Of a stretch of 63,782 nt of DNA, positions 35,778-45,903 are shown one piece after another. The notes under the pieces are model-generated. The model saw nothing but the letters and a program-made list of their open reading frames with translations, was not told the DNA's origin and searched no databases. Positions within the stretch are counted from its first letter, which is position 1. The number at the start of each line of letters is the position of its first letter. The position numbers and the translations under genes were made by a program. The DNA lies in NCBI GenBank assembly GCA_016930775.1, contig JAFGGB010000112.1, positions 1 to 63,782 of the forward strand. Direction: 5' to 3'. The DNA is from Deltaproteobacteria bacterium (GTDB lineage Bacteria; Desulfobacterota; Syntrophia; Syntrophales; UBA2210).

Positions 35778-35960
35778 TTAAAGTTCTTCAACGGAAACCA
35801 AATGAGCCACCTTTGTAGCCATACCGCGGATCTCTCGAGCATCCTTGAGAATGACGCTTCCATTCATTTTTCTAAGTCCCAGGCCGCGAAGGACTTCACG
35901 CTGATTCTGCGGCATGCCGATAGGGCTCTTGACCAGAGTAATCTTGAGCTGTTTCTCCAC
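35778..35960 (-). CDS. rpmD: Ribosomal protein L30
   Basis: A 60-residue protein with the family core LKITLVKSPIGMPQNQREVLRGLGLRKMN and a conserved hydrophobic end. It lies 20 bases after rpsE and before rplO, its usual place in the spc operon. Confidence 0.95.
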   Translation of the reverse strand: MEKQLKITLVKSPIGMPQNQREVLRGLGLRKMNGSVILKDAREIRGMATKVAHLVSVEEL

Positions 35961-35980
35961 GATTCTATCCTCGCCTCTAT

Positions 35981-36460
35981 CTAAAGTTCCTGTAGGGTTT
36001 TGCCCCTGACGATCGCTATCGTGTCTGGATTTTTCAGACGCTGCAACCCTTCCATGGTCGCCTTCACCAGGTTGTGGGGATTATGGGAACCAAGACACTT
36101 GGTAAGAATATTGCTCACCCCAACCACCTCGAGTATCGCCCGAACAGCGCCGCCTGCGATAAGTCCCGTTCCCGGGACTGCCGGCTTTAGAAGAACCTTC
36201 CCGGCGCCGAAATGGCCGATTACTTCGTGAGGCACCGTACCGCTCTGGAGCTCAATTTTCACCATGTTCTTCTTGGCCTGCTCCGTGCCCTTACGGATTG
36301 CCTCGGGAACCTCCTGGGCCTTGCCCAGACCGATGCCGACGGAACCCTGTCCGTCTCCGACAGTTACGAGGGCGCTGAATCTGAATCGCCGGCCGCCTTT
36401 GACGACTTTCGCCGTTCTCTTGATTTTGATTACCTTGTCGAGCAATTCCTTATCTTCCAT
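35981..36460 (-). CDS. rpsE: Ribosomal protein S5
   Basis: A 159-residue protein of the decoding region that affects accuracy. The double-stranded RNA-binding segment ([25 protein letters not shown]), [23 protein letters not shown] and the conserved block from [20 protein letters not shown] are intact. It lies 31 bases after rplR. Confidence 0.97.
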   Translation of the reverse strand: MEDKELLDKVIKIKRTAKVVKGGRRFRFSALVTVGDGQGSVGIGLGKAQEVPEAIRKGTEQAKKNMVKIELQSGTVPHEVIGHFGAGKVLLKPAVPGTGLIAGGAVRAILEVVGVSNILTKCLGSHNPHNLVKATMEGLQRLKNPDTIAIVRGKTLQEL

Positions 36461-36491
36461 AACTCCTGTTCCATCGCGTGCCTGTTATGAT

Positions 36492-36860
36492 CTACATTTT
36501 GATTCCGGCTTCCCGCACCGCTTCCGCAAGGGCTTTCACCCTGCCATGATACAAAAACCGTCCCCTGTCGAACACGGCTGCGGTTATATTACGCTCGATC
36601 AACCGCTTTCCCATGAGTGCGCCCACCTTCTTAGCTGCATCGACCTTGTTCAATCCTCCCAGGGCGCCCTTAAACTCGCTGCTCAATGAGGATGCCTCGG
36701 CCAAGGTTTGTCCTTTGCTATCATCGATGGCCTGCACGTAAATGTATCGGGACGTCCTGAAAACCGAGAGCCGGGGCCGTTCCACGGTACCCTGTATGCG
36801 GCTGCGAACTCGATTCACTCGCCGCATTCTCACCTTCTTCAATTTCTTAACCGATGCCAC
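36492..36860 (-). CDS. rplR: Ribosomal protein L18
   Basis: A 122-residue 5S rRNA-binding protein. [31 protein letters not shown] and the end [26 protein letters not shown] are diagnostic. It lies 23 bases after rplF in the spc order. Confidence 0.97.
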   Translation of the reverse strand: MASVKKLKKVRMRRVNRVRSRIQGTVERPRLSVFRTSRYIYVQAIDDSKGQTLAEASSLSSEFKGALGGLNKVDAAKKVGALMGKRLIERNITAAVFDRGRFLYHGRVKALAEAVREAGIKM

Positions 36861-36883
36861 AGCGTTATAACTCCTCTATAATA

Positions 36884-37423
36884 TTAGGCTCCCGCTGACT
36901 TTCCAACTTTCCGACGCACCAGCTCACCGGCATACCTGATGCCTTTGCCCTTGTACGGTTCCGGTCTTTTGAGGGACCTGATCTCCGCTGCCGTCTTTCC
37001 CACCAGTTCCTTGTCGATGCCGGAAACTACGATATTGACCTGTTTCTCCACCTTCAGGGCGATTCCTTCAGGAACCTTGTATTCCACGGGACGCGAATAA
37101 CCCAGGTAAAGCCTGAGCATGGATCCATCAACTTCACCGCGATAGCCTACTCCTACCACTTCCAGTCCCTTTTGAAAACCGGCGCTTACGCCAGTTATCG
37201 CGTTCGCTAGCAGCGTGCGGGTAAGGCCGTGCAGCGATCTGGCATCTTGATCGTCGGCTAAGGACTTCACCGTGACGTTCTTGGCATCCACTTCGATGCC
37301 CAGCACGGTCGGAACATTCACCGACAGGATGCCCCTTGGTCCCTTAGCATCTACTTTGCCGTCAACCACGGTAACGGTGACCCCGTCAGGAATCATTATC
37401 GTTTTCTTGCCAATCCTCGACAT
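36884..37423 (-). CDS. rplF: Ribosomal protein L6
   Basis: A 179-residue two-domain protein near the factor-binding site. MSRIGKKTIMIPDGVTVTV, GVSAGFQKGLEVVGVGYR and the C-terminal SLKRPEPYKGKGIRYAGELVRRKVGKSAG are near-consensus. It lies 31 bases after rpsH. Confidence 0.97.
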   Translation of the reverse strand: MSRIGKKTIMIPDGVTVTVVDGKVDAKGPRGILSVNVPTVLGIEVDAKNVTVKSLADDQDARSLHGLTRTLLANAITGVSAGFQKGLEVVGVGYRGEVDGSMLRLYLGYSRPVEYKVPEGIALKVEKQVNIVVSGIDKELVGKTAAEIRSLKRPEPYKGKGIRYAGELVRRKVGKSAGA

Positions 37424-37454
37424 TCCTCACACTCCCGGTCGTAACAACTTAATA

Positions 37455-37859
37455 TTACCAAACGTTGCAGAGGATTTCGCCGCCCACTTTTAGAGCCATA
37501 GCCTGTTTATCCGTCATTATTCCCTTGGACGTTGACAGAATAGCTACACCGAAACCGTTAAGCACCTTGGGAATACTGGAGCTGCCCCCATATATTCGCC
37601 TGCCCAGCTTGCTTACCCTCTGCACATCGCACACAACTCGCTCTCTTGTCTCAGTGTACTTCAAGTAGATTCGAAGTATATGATGCTTTTTCTGGCTGTC
37701 CCGCTTGACTTCATAACCCTTGATATACCCTGATTCCTTCAGAACCCGGCAGATCTCCTTGTTGATCTTGGACAACAGAACATCAACCTCTTTGTCCTTG
37801 TTCCGATTTGCGTTCCTGATGCGCGTCAGCATATCGGCAATAGGATCATTCACTCCCAT
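37455..37859 (-). CDS. rpsH: Ribosomal protein S8
   Basis: A 134-residue central-domain rRNA binder that in E. coli represses the spc operon. DPIADMLTRIRNANRNKDKEVDV at the start and the C-terminal VLNGFGVAILSTSKGIMTDKQA with its conserved STSKG are present. It lies 14 bases after rpsN. Confidence 0.97.
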   Translation of the reverse strand: MGVNDPIADMLTRIRNANRNKDKEVDVLLSKINKEICRVLKESGYIKGYEVKRDSQKKHHILRIYLKYTETRERVVCDVQRVSKLGRRIYGGSSSIPKVLNGFGVAILSTSKGIMTDKQAMALKVGGEILCNVW

Positions 37860-37873
37860 GCTGTCTCTCCTTC

Positions 37874-38059
37874 TTACCAGCTCGACTTGATCATGCCCGG
37901 GATTTCACCGTTCAACGCCCTTGCCCGGAGACATATCCGGCACATATCGTATATCCTGTAATAGGCGCGCGGTCTCCCGCAGATCGGGCATCTATTGTAC
38001 TGCCGAACCGAGAATTTCGCTGTTCGTTTCGCCTTTATGATCAATGATTTTTTTGCCAC
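37874..38059 (-). CDS. rpsN: Ribosomal protein S14, short zinc type
   Basis: A 61-residue zinc-type S14 with [20 protein letters not shown] giving the C-x2-C-x12-C-x2-C site and the conserved ending GMIKSSW. It lies 11 bases after rplE. Many proteobacteria carry a longer zinc-free paralogue instead; here the ancestral short form is in the operon. Confidence 0.96.
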   Translation of the reverse strand: MAKKSLIIKAKRTAKFSVRQYNRCPICGRPRAYYRIYDMCRICLRARALNGEIPGMIKSSW

Positions 38060-38070
38060 ACCGATCCTCC

Positions 38071-38610
38071 CTAATTTCTGAACGGAACACCCATCAGCCG
38101 TAGAAGCTCCCGCGCCTCGTCATCCGTCTTCGCCGTAGTGACGATGGCGATGTTCATGCCGAGAACGTGCTCGACTTTATCGTAGTCGATTTCGGGGAAA
38201 ATATATTGTTCCTTAATGCCCATGGAAAAGTTGCCCATGCCGTCAAAGGATTTTTGCGAAATCCCCCTAAAGTCCCTGATCCGCGGAATAGCCACATTGA
38301 CAAGACGATCGAAGAACTCGTACATTCTCTGTTTTCTGAGTGTAACGGCACAGCCTATGGACATGCCTTCACGCAGCTTGAACGTGGCGATGGACTTCCT
38401 GGCCTTCTTAATGACAGGCCGCTGTCCGACGATCTTTGACAAATCTTCCACGGCGCTGTCAAGAATCTTAATGTTTTGGATAGCCTTGCCAAGTCCCATG
38501 TTGACGACAATCTTCTCCAGTTTTGGCACTTCCATCACGTTCCTGTAATTGAACTGCTTAGTCAAAGCAGGAATGACTTCCTTTAGATATAAATCTCGTA
38601 AACGCTCCAT
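38071..38610 (-). CDS. rplE: Ribosomal protein L5
   Basis: A 179-residue 5S rRNA-binding protein of the central protuberance that contacts P-site t[44 protein letters not shown] and [29 protein letters not shown] are diagnostic. It lies 15 bases after rplX. Confidence 0.97.
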   Translation of the reverse strand: MERLRDLYLKEVIPALTKQFNYRNVMEVPKLEKIVVNMGLGKAIQNIKILDSAVEDLSKIVGQRPVIKKARKSIATFKLREGMSIGCAVTLRKQRMYEFFDRLVNVAIPRIRDFRGISQKSFDGMGNFSMGIKEQYIFPEIDYDKVEHVLGMNIAIVTTAKTDDEARELLRLMGVPFRN

Positions 38611-38625
38611 TGACGTAACTCCGGC

Positions 38626-38937
38626 TTATTGGTCAATCGTCTCTTTGCACTTGCTGCATATCCGTGATTGCTTACCGTCCTCCAGTCGCTTGTAGCCGAC
38701 CCTGATGCCGGTGTCGCACTTGGAGCAGAGGGGCACTACATTTGAAAGATGAATAGAACCTTCTTTCTCCATGATTCCGCCCTTCCCGGTTTTATCGGGT
38801 CGCTTGTGCTTCTTCACCAGGTTCACCTTCTCAACGACGACCCTGTTCGTCTTCGTCAGGATAGAAAGGACCTTTCCGGTCTTTCCCTTTTCCTTGCCGG
38901 CGATAACCTTGACTTGATCACCCTTTTTGATGCGCAT
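38626..38937 (-). CDS. rplX: Ribosomal protein L24
   Basis: A 103-residue assembly initiator with a KOW motif at the start (KKGDQVKVIAGKEKGKTGKVL), VNLVKKHKRPDKTGKGGI and a C-terminal CSKCDTG ... CSKCKE pair that could form a zinc knuckle, an extension seen in some bacteria. It lies 32 bases after rplN. Confidence 0.96.
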   Translation of the reverse strand: MRIKKGDQVKVIAGKEKGKTGKVLSILTKTNRVVVEKVNLVKKHKRPDKTGKGGIMEKEGSIHLSNVVPLCSKCDTGIRVGYKRLEDGKQSRICSKCKETIDQ

Positions 38938-38969
38938 TGGTCTATATTCCCGTTCAATTTTGTCGTTAA

Positions 38970-39338
38970 TTAAATTACCTCGGGCGCAAGGGAAACAATT
39001 TTCATAAACTGCTTTGCGCGCAACTCCCGTGCAACCGGTCCAAATATTCTGGTTCCGATGGGATCAAGGGCGTTATTGATGAGCACTGCCGAATTCTCGT
39101 CAAAACGGAGATACGAACCGTCTTCGCGTCCTATTTCTTTTACAGTCCTTACGACAACCGCCTTGTGCACGTCGCCTTTTTTGACCTTGGAGTTCGGAAT
39201 AGCTTCCTTTACGGAAACGACTATTATGTCCCCCACGCTGGCGTACCGTCTCTTCGATCCGCCAAGAACCTTTATACAGAACACTTTTTTGGCGCCAGAA
39301 TTATCGGCCACGTTCAATATTGTCTGCATCTGAATCAT
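38970..39338 (-). CDS. rplN: Ribosomal protein L14
   Basis: A 122-residue protein forming bridges to 16S r[40 protein letters not shown] and the ending [23 protein letters not shown] are near-consensus. It lies 40 bases after rpsQ and begins the spc-type gene order. Confidence 0.97.
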   Translation of the reverse strand: MIQMQTILNVADNSGAKKVFCIKVLGGSKRRYASVGDIIVVSVKEAIPNSKVKKGDVHKAVVVRTVKEIGREDGSYLRFDENSAVLINNALDPIGTRIFGPVARELRAKQFMKIVSLAPEVI

Positions 39339-39378
39339 AGGAATAACTCCATGAGAGCAAAACTACCAGGGCAGTCCG

Positions 39379-39636
39379 CTACTTTGCCTTTTCGACGATC
39401 GTTCTTACCCGCCATCGCTTCATGCGACTCAGCGGCCGCGACTCCGCGATGAGCACCCTGTCGCCCACGCCGCAGGTGTTGTTTTCGTCGTGGGCATGAT
39501 ACTTCTTGCGACGCCGAATGAATTTCTGGAACTTCGGATGCTTAACAAGTCGTTCCGTCATTACAACGACTGTCTTATTCATACTGTTGCTGACAACGAC
39601 GCCCTGCATTGTTCTTCGAATACCGTGGCTATCCAT
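39379..39636 (-). CDS. rpsQ: Ribosomal protein S17
   Basis: An 85-residue OB-fold 16S rRNA binder. TMQGVVVSNSMNKTVVVMTERLVKHPKFQKFIRR and CGVGDRVLIAESRPLSRMKRWRV are diagnostic. It lies three bases after rpmC, so translation is probably coupled. Confidence 0.96.
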   Translation of the reverse strand: MDSHGIRRTMQGVVVSNSMNKTVVVMTERLVKHPKFQKFIRRRKKYHAHDENNTCGVGDRVLIAESRPLSRMKRWRVRTIVEKAK

Positions 39637-39639
39637 TTC

Positions 39640-39834
39640 CTACTTCAGCCCTCCTTTATGCCTCAACACCGTCTTCATGCGGGCCACATCCCGTCTCAGG
39701 TTCCGCAAGGATGCCGGCGAATCGAGCTGACCTGTGGCATGTCGGAACTGGAGCTTGAAATACTCCTCGACCAGCTTCTTTTCCTTTTCTACGAGCTCGT
39801 CGAGATTGAGATCTCTAACTTCTCGAATCTTCAT
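39640..39834 (-). CDS. rpmC: Ribosomal protein L29
   Basis: A 64-residue two-helix protein near the exit tunnel, where it helps dock trigger factor and [49 protein letters not shown] is the family core in the usual order. Its ATG lies 20 bases inside the end of rplP, a clear overlap that suggests coupled translation. Confidence 0.96.
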   Translation of the reverse strand: MKIREVRDLNLDELVEKEKKLVEEYFKLQFRHATGQLDSPASLRNLRRDVARMKTVLRHKGGLK

Positions 39835-40246
39835 TAAATATCTCCCTAGCTAGAAATTCTGTCGCTACGGGTAATTTGTATGCGGCTAGACGCATGGCTT
39901 CACGGGCCACATCTTCGGCAACGCCCTCGATTTCGTAGAGAACCGTGCCTCTTTTCACAATGGCGACCCACTCCTCCGGCGTTCCTTTACCCTTGCCCAT
40001 TCTTGTCTCAGCCGGTTTCTTTGTGATGGAGCTGTGGGGGAAGATCCTGATCCAAACCTTGGCGCCACGCTTGACATGCCGGGTGATGGCAATACGGGCC
40101 GATTCGATTTGACGGGCAGAGATACGACCCGCCTCTGCGGCCTGAAGACCATACTCGCCGAAATCTATTGTACAGGCCTTTGTTGCATTTCCATGGGCCT
40201 GAACCTTCTGCAGCTTCCTGTACTTAACTTTCTTTGGCGCTAACAC
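39815..40246 (-). CDS. rplP: Ribosomal protein L16
   Basis: A 143-residue protein at the A-site side of the large subunit. [44 protein letters not shown] and [22 protein letters not shown] are diagnostic. The usual MRG step near residue 20 reads AHGNA, a mild variation. Its 3' end overlaps rpmC by 20 bases. Confidence 0.97.
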   Translation of the reverse strand: MLAPKKVKYRKLQKVQAHGNATKACTIDFGEYGLQAAEAGRISARQIESARIAITRHVKRGAKVWIRIFPHSSITKKPAETRMGKGKGTPEEWVAIVKRGTVLYEIEGVAEDVAREAMRLAAYKLPVATEFLAREIFNEDSRS

Positions 40247-40301
40247 GATTCACATTCCTCATGATTCTCTTCGGTCTATTGACGCTCTTCGGAAGAACAG
40301 G

Positions 40302-40958
40302 TCATGCCGTCTGAAGCTCTTCCTTTTTCCCCGGCAACACCTCGCCATGGAAAACCCAAACCTTTATGCCTATGGCGCCGTATGCAGTCCTTGCAATGGC
40401 ATATCCGTAGTCTATATCGGCTCTCAGAGTATGCAACGGGACGCGGCCTTCACGGTACCATTCGCGGCGCGACATTTCCGCGCCGCCGAGACGGCCCGCA
40501 CAGGCGATGCGCACACCTTTTGCGCCGAATTTCAGCGCCGAGGTTACGCTTCTCTTCATGGCGCGTCGAAATCCGACTCGTCGCTCCAGTTGCAATGCCA
40601 CATTCTCTGCAACGAGCTGCGCATCTACTTCGGGTTTTCGTATCTCGACAATATTGATGATCACTTCGCCCGTTACCATTTTTTCGAGATCCTGCTTTGC
40701 CTTCTCTATCTCGGCGCCCTTTCTGCCGATGACGATGCCGGGGCGGGCAGTATGAATATTGATCTTCAGCTTGTCGACGGCTCGCTCTATTTCTATTTTC
40801 GCTATGCCGGCGTGGTAGAACTTCTTCTTCACGTAGCCCCGAATCTTGATATCTTCGTGAAGATACTTCCGGAAGTTCTTCTTATCGGCAAACCAGAGCG
40901 AACTCCAGGTCTTATTGATCCCTAACCGAAAACCGATTGGATTAACCTTCTGCCCCAA
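40302..40958 (-). CDS. rpsC: Ribosomal protein S3
   Basis: A 218-residue protein at the mRNA entry, with a KH domain ([39 protein letters not shown]) and a C-terminal domain ending in [39 protein letters not shown] is the standard opening. It lies 17 bases after rplV. Confidence 0.97.
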   Translation of the reverse strand: MGQKVNPIGFRLGINKTWSSLWFADKKNFRKYLHEDIKIRGYVKKKFYHAGIAKIEIERAVDKLKINIHTARPGIVIGRKGAEIEKAKQDLEKMVTGEVIINIVEIRKPEVDAQLVAENVALQLERRVGFRRAMKRSVTSALKFGAKGVRIACAGRLGGAEMSRREWYREGRVPLHTLRADIDYGYAIARTAYGAIGIKVWVFHGEVLPGKKEELQTA

Positions 40959-40975
40959 ACTTCACCTCCCTGCAA

Positions 40976-41308
40976 TCACTTCTCGTCGAGAACGATTGAT
41001 ATGTGGCTGGTTCTCTTTTTAATGCCCGCAGCTCGCCCCTGGGCTCTCGCCCTCCAGCGCTTCAGCGTGGGACCCTGATCCGCGTATGCCTTTTTGACGA
41101 AGAGAACCTTCTCGTCTATGTTCGGATTCTGGGTTGCATTAGCCAGAGCCGACATCAGCACTTTTTTTATCAGACCCGACGCCTTCTTGGGAGTCTGGTC
41201 CAAAATGCGCTTCGCCTCTGCCGTGGCCTTGCCGCGTATCATGTCTATTACTAGCCGGACTTTCTGAGGCGATATCCGGACATATTTGCCTGTTGCTCGT
41301 GCTTCCAT
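40976..41308 (-). CDS. rplV: Ribosomal protein L22
   Basis: A 110-residue exit-tunnel protein. EARATGKYVRISPQKVRLVIDMIRGK and the hairpin that lines the tunnel (GPTLKRWRARAQGRAAGIKKRTSHI) are standard. I place the start at the ATG at 41308, which gives the usual N-terminus; an in-frame TTG six codons upstream would overlap the GAGG ribosome site. It lies 50 bases after rpsS. Confidence 0.96.
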   Translation of the reverse strand: MEARATGKYVRISPQKVRLVIDMIRGKATAEAKRILDQTPKKASGLIKKVLMSALANATQNPNIDEKVLFVKKAYADQGPTLKRWRARAQGRAAGIKKRTSHISIVLDEK

Positions 41309-41358
41309 GATGTGTTGCTTCCTCAATTCATTTGTTTCATCACCGGCTCGGCGACTTC

Positions 41359-41643
41359 TTAACGTTGCTTCAGCTTCGACTTCCTGTCGCCTGCATGGCT
41401 GTAAAACGTCCGGGTCGGCGCAAATTCACCAAATTTGTGTCCTATCATGTTCTCCGTGACGAAAACGGGAATGAACTTCTTTCCGTTATGCACCGCAAAG
41501 GTATATCCGATCAACTCGGGAATGATCGTGGACCGGCGGGACCAAGTCTTAATGACGGTCCTGCTGCCGGCCTCTTCGGCCTTGCGTACCTTATTAATGA
41601 GCTTTTCGTCGATGTATGGACCCTTTTTGATTGATCGTCCCAC
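41359..41643 (-). CDS. rpsS: Ribosomal protein S19
   Basis: A 94-residue head protein. [65 protein letters not shown] and the tail DRKSKLKQR are near-consensus. Three bases separate it from rplB upstream. Confidence 0.97.
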   Translation of the reverse strand: MGRSIKKGPYIDEKLINKVRKAEEAGSRTVIKTWSRRSTIIPELIGYTFAVHNGKKFIPVFVTENMIGHKFGEFAPTRTFYSHAGDRKSKLKQR

Positions 41644-41646
41644 GCC

Positions 41647-42468
41647 CTAACCTCTTCTCTTCACGATATATTTGTCAGAATATCGGTTGCGCCTTGTCTT
41701 GAAGCCCTTCGTAGGAACCCCCCAGGGAGTGCAGGGATGTCGGCCGCCCGAGGACTTGCCCTCACCGCCTCCCATGGGATGATCAACGGGATTCATGGCC
41801 ACTCCCCGGACTTTGGGTCGACGTCCGAGCCACCGAGTTCGGCCTGCCTTCCCTAAGGTAATATTTTCGTGTTCGATATTGCCAACTTGTCCTATTGTAG
41901 CCTTGCATTCGATGCGAATCTTGCGCACCTCGCCGGAGGGAAGCCTGACTTGAGCGTACTCGCCTTCCTTGGCCATGAGCTGGCCCGCCGTTCCGGCGCT
42001 CCTGATCATCTGGCCTCCCTTGCCTATCCGGAGCTCAATATTGTGAATCTGCGTTCCCAAGGGTATGTTTTTCAAGGGAAGCGTATTGCCCGGCTTAATA
42101 TCGGCGCTGTCGCTTGCGATAACCGTGTCGCCTACGGAAAGGCCCGTTGGCGCCAGTATATATCGTCTCTCGCCGTCAACATAGTTCACAAGAGCTATTC
42201 TGGCCGATCGGTTGGGATCGTACTCAATAGTGGCCACTGTAGCCGGTATCTCCGTCTTGTCGCGACGGAAATCGACAATGCGATATTTTCTCTTGTGACC
42301 GCCGCCAATATGACGGCTGGTTATCCGGCCATAGTTGTTCCGGCCGCCGGTCTTCTTCATGGACTTCACAAGGCCCTTAACGGGCGCCTCTGATGTGATC
42401 TCCTCAAATGAAGATCCGGTGATGAACCGTCGACTTGGTGATGTCGGCTTATAGGTCTTTACAGCCAT
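41647..42468 (-). CDS. rplB: Ribosomal protein L2
   Basis: A 273-residue protein beside the peptidyl-transferase centre. [44 protein letters not shown] and the functional histidine in [18 protein letters not shown] are present. Length is full. It lies five bases after rplW. Confidence 0.97.
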   Translation of the reverse strand: MAVKTYKPTSPSRRFITGSSFEEITSEAPVKGLVKSMKKTGGRNNYGRITSRHIGGGHKRKYRIVDFRRDKTEIPATVATIEYDPNRSARIALVNYVDGERRYILAPTGLSVGDTVIASDSADIKPGNTLPLKNIPLGTQIHNIELRIGKGGQMIRSAGTAGQLMAKEGEYAQVRLPSGEVRKIRIECKATIGQVGNIEHENITLGKAGRTRWLGRRPKVRGVAMNPVDHPMGGGEGKSSGGRHPCTPWGVPTKGFKTRRNRYSDKYIVKRRG

Positions 42469-42473
42469 GGACC

Positions 42474-42761
42474 TTATACTCCTTGGAATATCTCGATGGA
42501 GCCGCCGGGCGCCACGGTGACGACAGCCTTTTTCCAGTCGTTTCGTCTGCCCATCGTCCGTCCCAGGCGCTTCTTTTTCCCCATCATGTTCATGGTACGC
42601 ACGTCCAGGACCTTGACCTTGAAGATCTTCTCGACAGCGCTTCTGATTTCGATCTTCGTTGCCCGCCTGTCCACTTCAAAGGCGTACGTGTTTGCGTCTT
42701 CCCGATCGCGGGTGCTCTTCTCCGTTACCAGAGGCTTCTTGATGATACTGTATAGTTCCAT
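42474..42761 (-). CDS. rplW: Ribosomal protein L23
   Basis: A 95-residue exit-tunnel protein that is the main docking site for trigger factor and [54 protein letters not shown] is diagnostic. Its ATG shares one base with the rplD stop (TAATG), so the pair is translationally coupled. Confidence 0.97.
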   Translation of the reverse strand: MELYSIIKKPLVTEKSTRDREDANTYAFEVDRRATKIEIRSAVEKIFKVKVLDVRTMNMMGKKKRLGRTMGRRNDWKKAVVTVAPGGSIEIFQGV

Positions 42762-43384
42762 TATGACGACAACGCCCCCTCTATCATTTTCACCGAGGGT
42801 TCCAAAAGAAGGAGGTGATCGTATTTCATGAGATCATAAACATTGAGGCCCTCGGCACGCATCATCTTCACATCGGGCAGGTTTTTCGACGAACGCTCAA
42901 GGATCTCGTTCTTGCCATCTATAACGACAAGCGTCTTCTTCAAACCGAACCGGTCAAGAACCTGCTTAAAGATCTTCGTCTTTATTTCTTCCATGGGAAA
43001 TTCACGCAGAACGAGCAACTTCTGTTCCACGATTTTCATGGAGAGAGCCGATCGAAGAGCCGCCTTTCGAACCTTTTTCGGAACCTGATATGAATAATCC
43101 CGAGGCTTAGGCCCGAAGACTATTCCCCCTCCTCGCCACACAGGCGATCGCGTCGTGCCGGAACGGGCGCGACCCGTCCCCTTCTGCCTCCAGGGCTTCC
43201 GGCCTCCGCCGGATATTTCGCCCCTCGTCTTCGTCGAGGATGTGCCCTGGCGCCTGTTCGCCATCTGCATTTTCACTACTTCATACATTATATCCCTGTT
43301 GACGGCAGCGGCAAAGACAGCATCGCTCAGTTCAAGATCTCCGACCTTATTCTTCTCAATGTCGTATACATCTACATGCGGCAT
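42761..43384 (-). CDS. rplD: Ribosomal protein L4
   Basis: A 207-residue exit-tunnel protein that in E. coli also represses the S10 operon. [48 protein letters not shown] is the tunnel-lining loop. The ATG at 43384 gives the usual start [15 protein letters not shown]; longer in-frame readings would run into rplC. AAGGA lies about 13 bases upstream. Confidence 0.97.
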   Translation of the reverse strand: MPHVDVYDIEKNKVGDLELSDAVFAAAVNRDIMYEVVKMQMANRRQGTSSTKTRGEISGGGRKPWRQKGTGRARSGTTRSPVWRGGGIVFGPKPRDYSYQVPKKVRKAALRSALSMKIVEQKLLVLREFPMEEIKTKIFKQVLDRFGLKKTLVVIDGKNEILERSSKNLPDVKMMRAEGLNVYDLMKYDHLLLLEPSVKMIEGALSS

Positions 43385-43394
43385 GATACACACA

Positions 43395-44033
43395 TTATCC
43401 TTGCAGTTTTTTTGCATCCTGAACGAGAACCATTCCATTGACGCTTCCGGGAACCGGTCCGCTTACAAAAAGGAGGTTCCGTTCCGGGCGCATACCCACG
43501 ACCATGAGATTCTGCACAGTCTGCCGGACAGCTCCCATATGGCCGGGAAGCTTCTTCCCCTTGAATACGCGGGACGGAAAGGCGCTCGCACCTATAGATC
43601 CCGGCGCCCTGTGAAACATCGAACCATGGCTCGCGCGTCCGCCCCGAAATCCGTGGCGCTTTACGGCGCCCGTAAATCCGCGACCCTTGGTCGTTCCGAT
43701 GACATCAACATAATCACCTATCGTGAAAATATCGGTCCCCATCTGCTGCCCCACCTCGTAATCATCGGGCGATTCGATGCGGATCTCCTTGAAAAATCGG
43801 AAACACCCCTTGCCTGACTTCGCGCAGTGCCCTGCGATCGGTTTAGTGACCCTTTTTTCATCGACCCGTCCGAATCCGATCTGGATCGCATTGTATCCGT
43901 CGGTTTCCTCGGTCTTCTTCTGTACAACGACGCAGGGACCCATCTCGATCACTGTTACCGGCATGACAGATCCATCATCCCAAAACAACTGCGTCATCCC
44001 CAGTTTTTTTCCTATCAGTCCTCGTTTCATCAC
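43395..44033 (-). CDS. rplC: Ribosomal protein L3
   Basis: A 212-residue early-assembly protein reaching the peptidyl-transferase centre. GLIGKKLGMTQLFWDDGSVMPVTVIEMGPCVV and the long loop GRGFTGAVKRHGFRGGRASHGSMFHRAPGSIG are diagnostic; GSIGAS is followed by RVFKGKKLPGHMG. It lies 84 bases after rpsJ, the widest gap inside the S10 set, with no gene in it. Confidence 0.97.
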   Translation of the reverse strand: MMKRGLIGKKLGMTQLFWDDGSVMPVTVIEMGPCVVVQKKTEETDGYNAIQIGFGRVDEKRVTKPIAGHCAKSGKGCFRFFKEIRIESPDDYEVGQQMGTDIFTIGDYVDVIGTTKGRGFTGAVKRHGFRGGRASHGSMFHRAPGSIGASAFPSRVFKGKKLPGHMGAVRQTVQNLMVVGMRPERNLLFVSGPVPGSVNGMVLVQDAKKLQG

Positions 44034-44117
44034 ACACTACTTCCCATATAGTCGGCATCGACGAAAAGGAGGGGATGGCCAGAAAAAGGATTGATCCATC
44101 TCCTCTTGTATCGGTTG

Positions 44118-44426
44118 TTACAGTTTTATCTCGACATCCACGCCCGCTGACAGATCCAGCTTCATCAGCGTATCAACGGTTGCCTGGGTCGGCTCGATGA
44201 TGTCGATGAGCCTCTTATGCGTTCTGATCTCAAACTGCTCTCTGGACTTCTTATCCACATGAGGCGACCTGTTAACGCACACTTTGCTGATTTTCGTAGG
44301 CAACGGGATGGGACCCCCAACCCGCGCTCCGGTCCGCCGAGCCGTTTCCACAATATCCGCCGCAGAACGGTCCAGCAGTTTGTAATCGTACGCCTTGAGA
44401 CGAATCCTTATTTTCTGACTATCCAT
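44118..44426 (-). CDS. rpsJ: Ribosomal protein S10
   Basis: A 102-residue head protein that also acts with NusB in antitermination. [42 protein letters not shown] and [26 protein letters not shown] are near-consensus. It lies 28 bases after tuf, with no terminator between, so the S10 set is probably read from the tuf side. Confidence 0.97.
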   Translation of the reverse strand: MDSQKIRIRLKAYDYKLLDRSAADIVETARRTGARVGGPIPLPTKISKVCVNRSPHVDKKSREQFEIRTHKRLIDIIEPTQATVDTLMKLDLSAGVDVEIKL

Positions 44427-44454
44427 GGTTCCTCAAATCCGCATAGTGCCTTCG

Positions 44455-45648
44455 TTATTCAATAATGGAGCTGATGACGCCGGCGCCGACGGTCCTGCCG
44501 CCCTCGCGAATCGCAAACCGGAGCTGCTCTTCCATAGCGATAGGAGTAATAAGCTCGGCCGTCATTTCCACGTTGTCGCCGGGCATTATCATTTCGACTC
44601 CCTCGGGCAATTGAATCGAACCCGTCACATCGGTGGTCCTGAAGTAGAACTGGGGACGGTAACCGTTAAAAAATGGCGTGTGGCGGCCCCCTTCTTCCTT
44701 CGTCAGAACATAGACTTGGGCTTTGAATTTGGTGTGGGGCGTAATGGAGCCCGGTTTAGCAACAACCTGGCCACGTTCCACTTCCTCGCGCTTTGTGCCC
44801 CTGAGGAGCACGCCCACGTCGTCGCCGGCGCGGCCTTCGTCGAGGGTTTTCCGAAACATTTCAACCCCGGTGCAAACCGTTTTAAAGGTAGGACGGATTC
44901 CAATGATTTCAACCTCATCTCCCGTTCTGACAATGCCGCGGTCCACCCTGCCCGTAACAACGGTGCCACGACCCGAGATCGTGAATACATCACCGATGGG
45001 CATCAAAAAGGGCTTGTCAAGATCGCGTACCGGCTCGGGAATAAAAGCGTCAACAGCATCCATGAGCTCGAAGACACACTTGGCATCCGGAGAGTTAACG
45101 TCGTCGGTTTCGAGGGCCTTCAGTGCGGAGCCCCTGATGATCGGAGTGTCGTCGCCCGGAAAGTTGTAGCTTGAGAGAAGTTCCCTGAGTTCCAGTTCAA
45201 CGAGATCGAGAAGCTCTGGATCATCAACCAGATCGACCTTGTTCATGAAAACGACAACGGAAGGAACCTGCACCTGACGGGCGAGCAGGATGTGCTCCCG
45301 CGTCTGAGGCATAGGACCGTCTGATGCGGCAACGACAAGCACTGCCCCATCCATATGGGCGGCGCCGGAGATCATATTCTTGATGTAGTCGGCGTGACCC
45401 GGACAATCAACGTGAGCGTAATGACGCTTCACCGTTTGATACTCTACGTGAGCTATATTAATAGTAACACCCCGTTCCTTCTCCTCGGGGGCATTGTCGA
45501 TCTGATCGAATGCCTTGTATTCGGCAAGACCCTTCTTTGCAAGGTGCTTGGTAATCGCCGCCGTAAGCGTTGTCTTTCCGTGATCAACGTGACCGATGGT
45601 GCCTATATTAACATGCGGTTTAGTTCTCTCAAATTTTTTCTTGGCCAT
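44455..45648 (-). CDS. tuf: Elongation factor Tu
   Basis: The 397-residue GTPase that delivers aminoacyl-tRNA. G-domain motifs are intact: [10 protein letters not shown] (G1), [12 protein letters not shown] (G3), [10 protein letters not shown] (G4) and GSALKALE (G5). Domains 2 and 3 are complete, ending [23 protein letters not shown] precedes the ATG. It is the only tuf in the window; a second copy often found after tRNA-Thr near rpmG is absent. Directly upstream, where fusA should be, only a relic remains. Confidence 0.98.
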   Translation of the reverse strand: MAKKKFERTKPHVNIGTIGHVDHGKTTLTAAITKHLAKKGLAEYKAFDQIDNAPEEKERGVTINIAHVEYQTVKRHYAHVDCPGHADYIKNMISGAAHMDGAVLVVAASDGPMPQTREHILLARQVQVPSVVVFMNKVDLVDDPELLDLVELELRELLSSYNFPGDDTPIIRGSALKALETDDVNSPDAKCVFELMDAVDAFIPEPVRDLDKPFLMPIGDVFTISGRGTVVTGRVDRGIVRTGDEVEIIGIRPTFKTVCTGVEMFRKTLDEGRAGDDVGVLLRGTKREEVERGQVVAKPGSITPHTKFKAQVYVLTKEEGGRHTPFFNGYRPQFYFRTTDVTGSIQLPEGVEMIMPGDNVEMTAELITPIAMEEQLRFAIREGGRTVGAGVISSIIE

Positions 45649-45903
45649 ATCAATTACCTCCTTCGGTTAAAATGGATAATCGCTCTCGCTATAATTTCTT
45701 GCACGCTGCTCGTCCGAAGCGTCTCCTCTCAACAATCTTTCGGGCCAAGTTTTAAAGAGGGCGCTGTCACGTAAAAAAGCATTTCCTTTTCTTCCTCGAC
45801 TTCGGTCCAACAGCGATGGCGTCGACGGCTTCCTGAAATCCAGGGGCTCACATCGAATCTGACGCCTGCCGTCACAGCGCCTGCGACTAGCAGAGCTTCC
45901 ACA
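45649..45903. other. Region between the fusA relic and tuf, no intact gene
   Basis: It holds the tuf leader with AAGGAGG at its end. Open frames such as minus 45729-45995 are not recognisable, and further EF-G decay is possible but not demonstrable by eye. I see no convincing promoter for tuf. Confidence 0.5.
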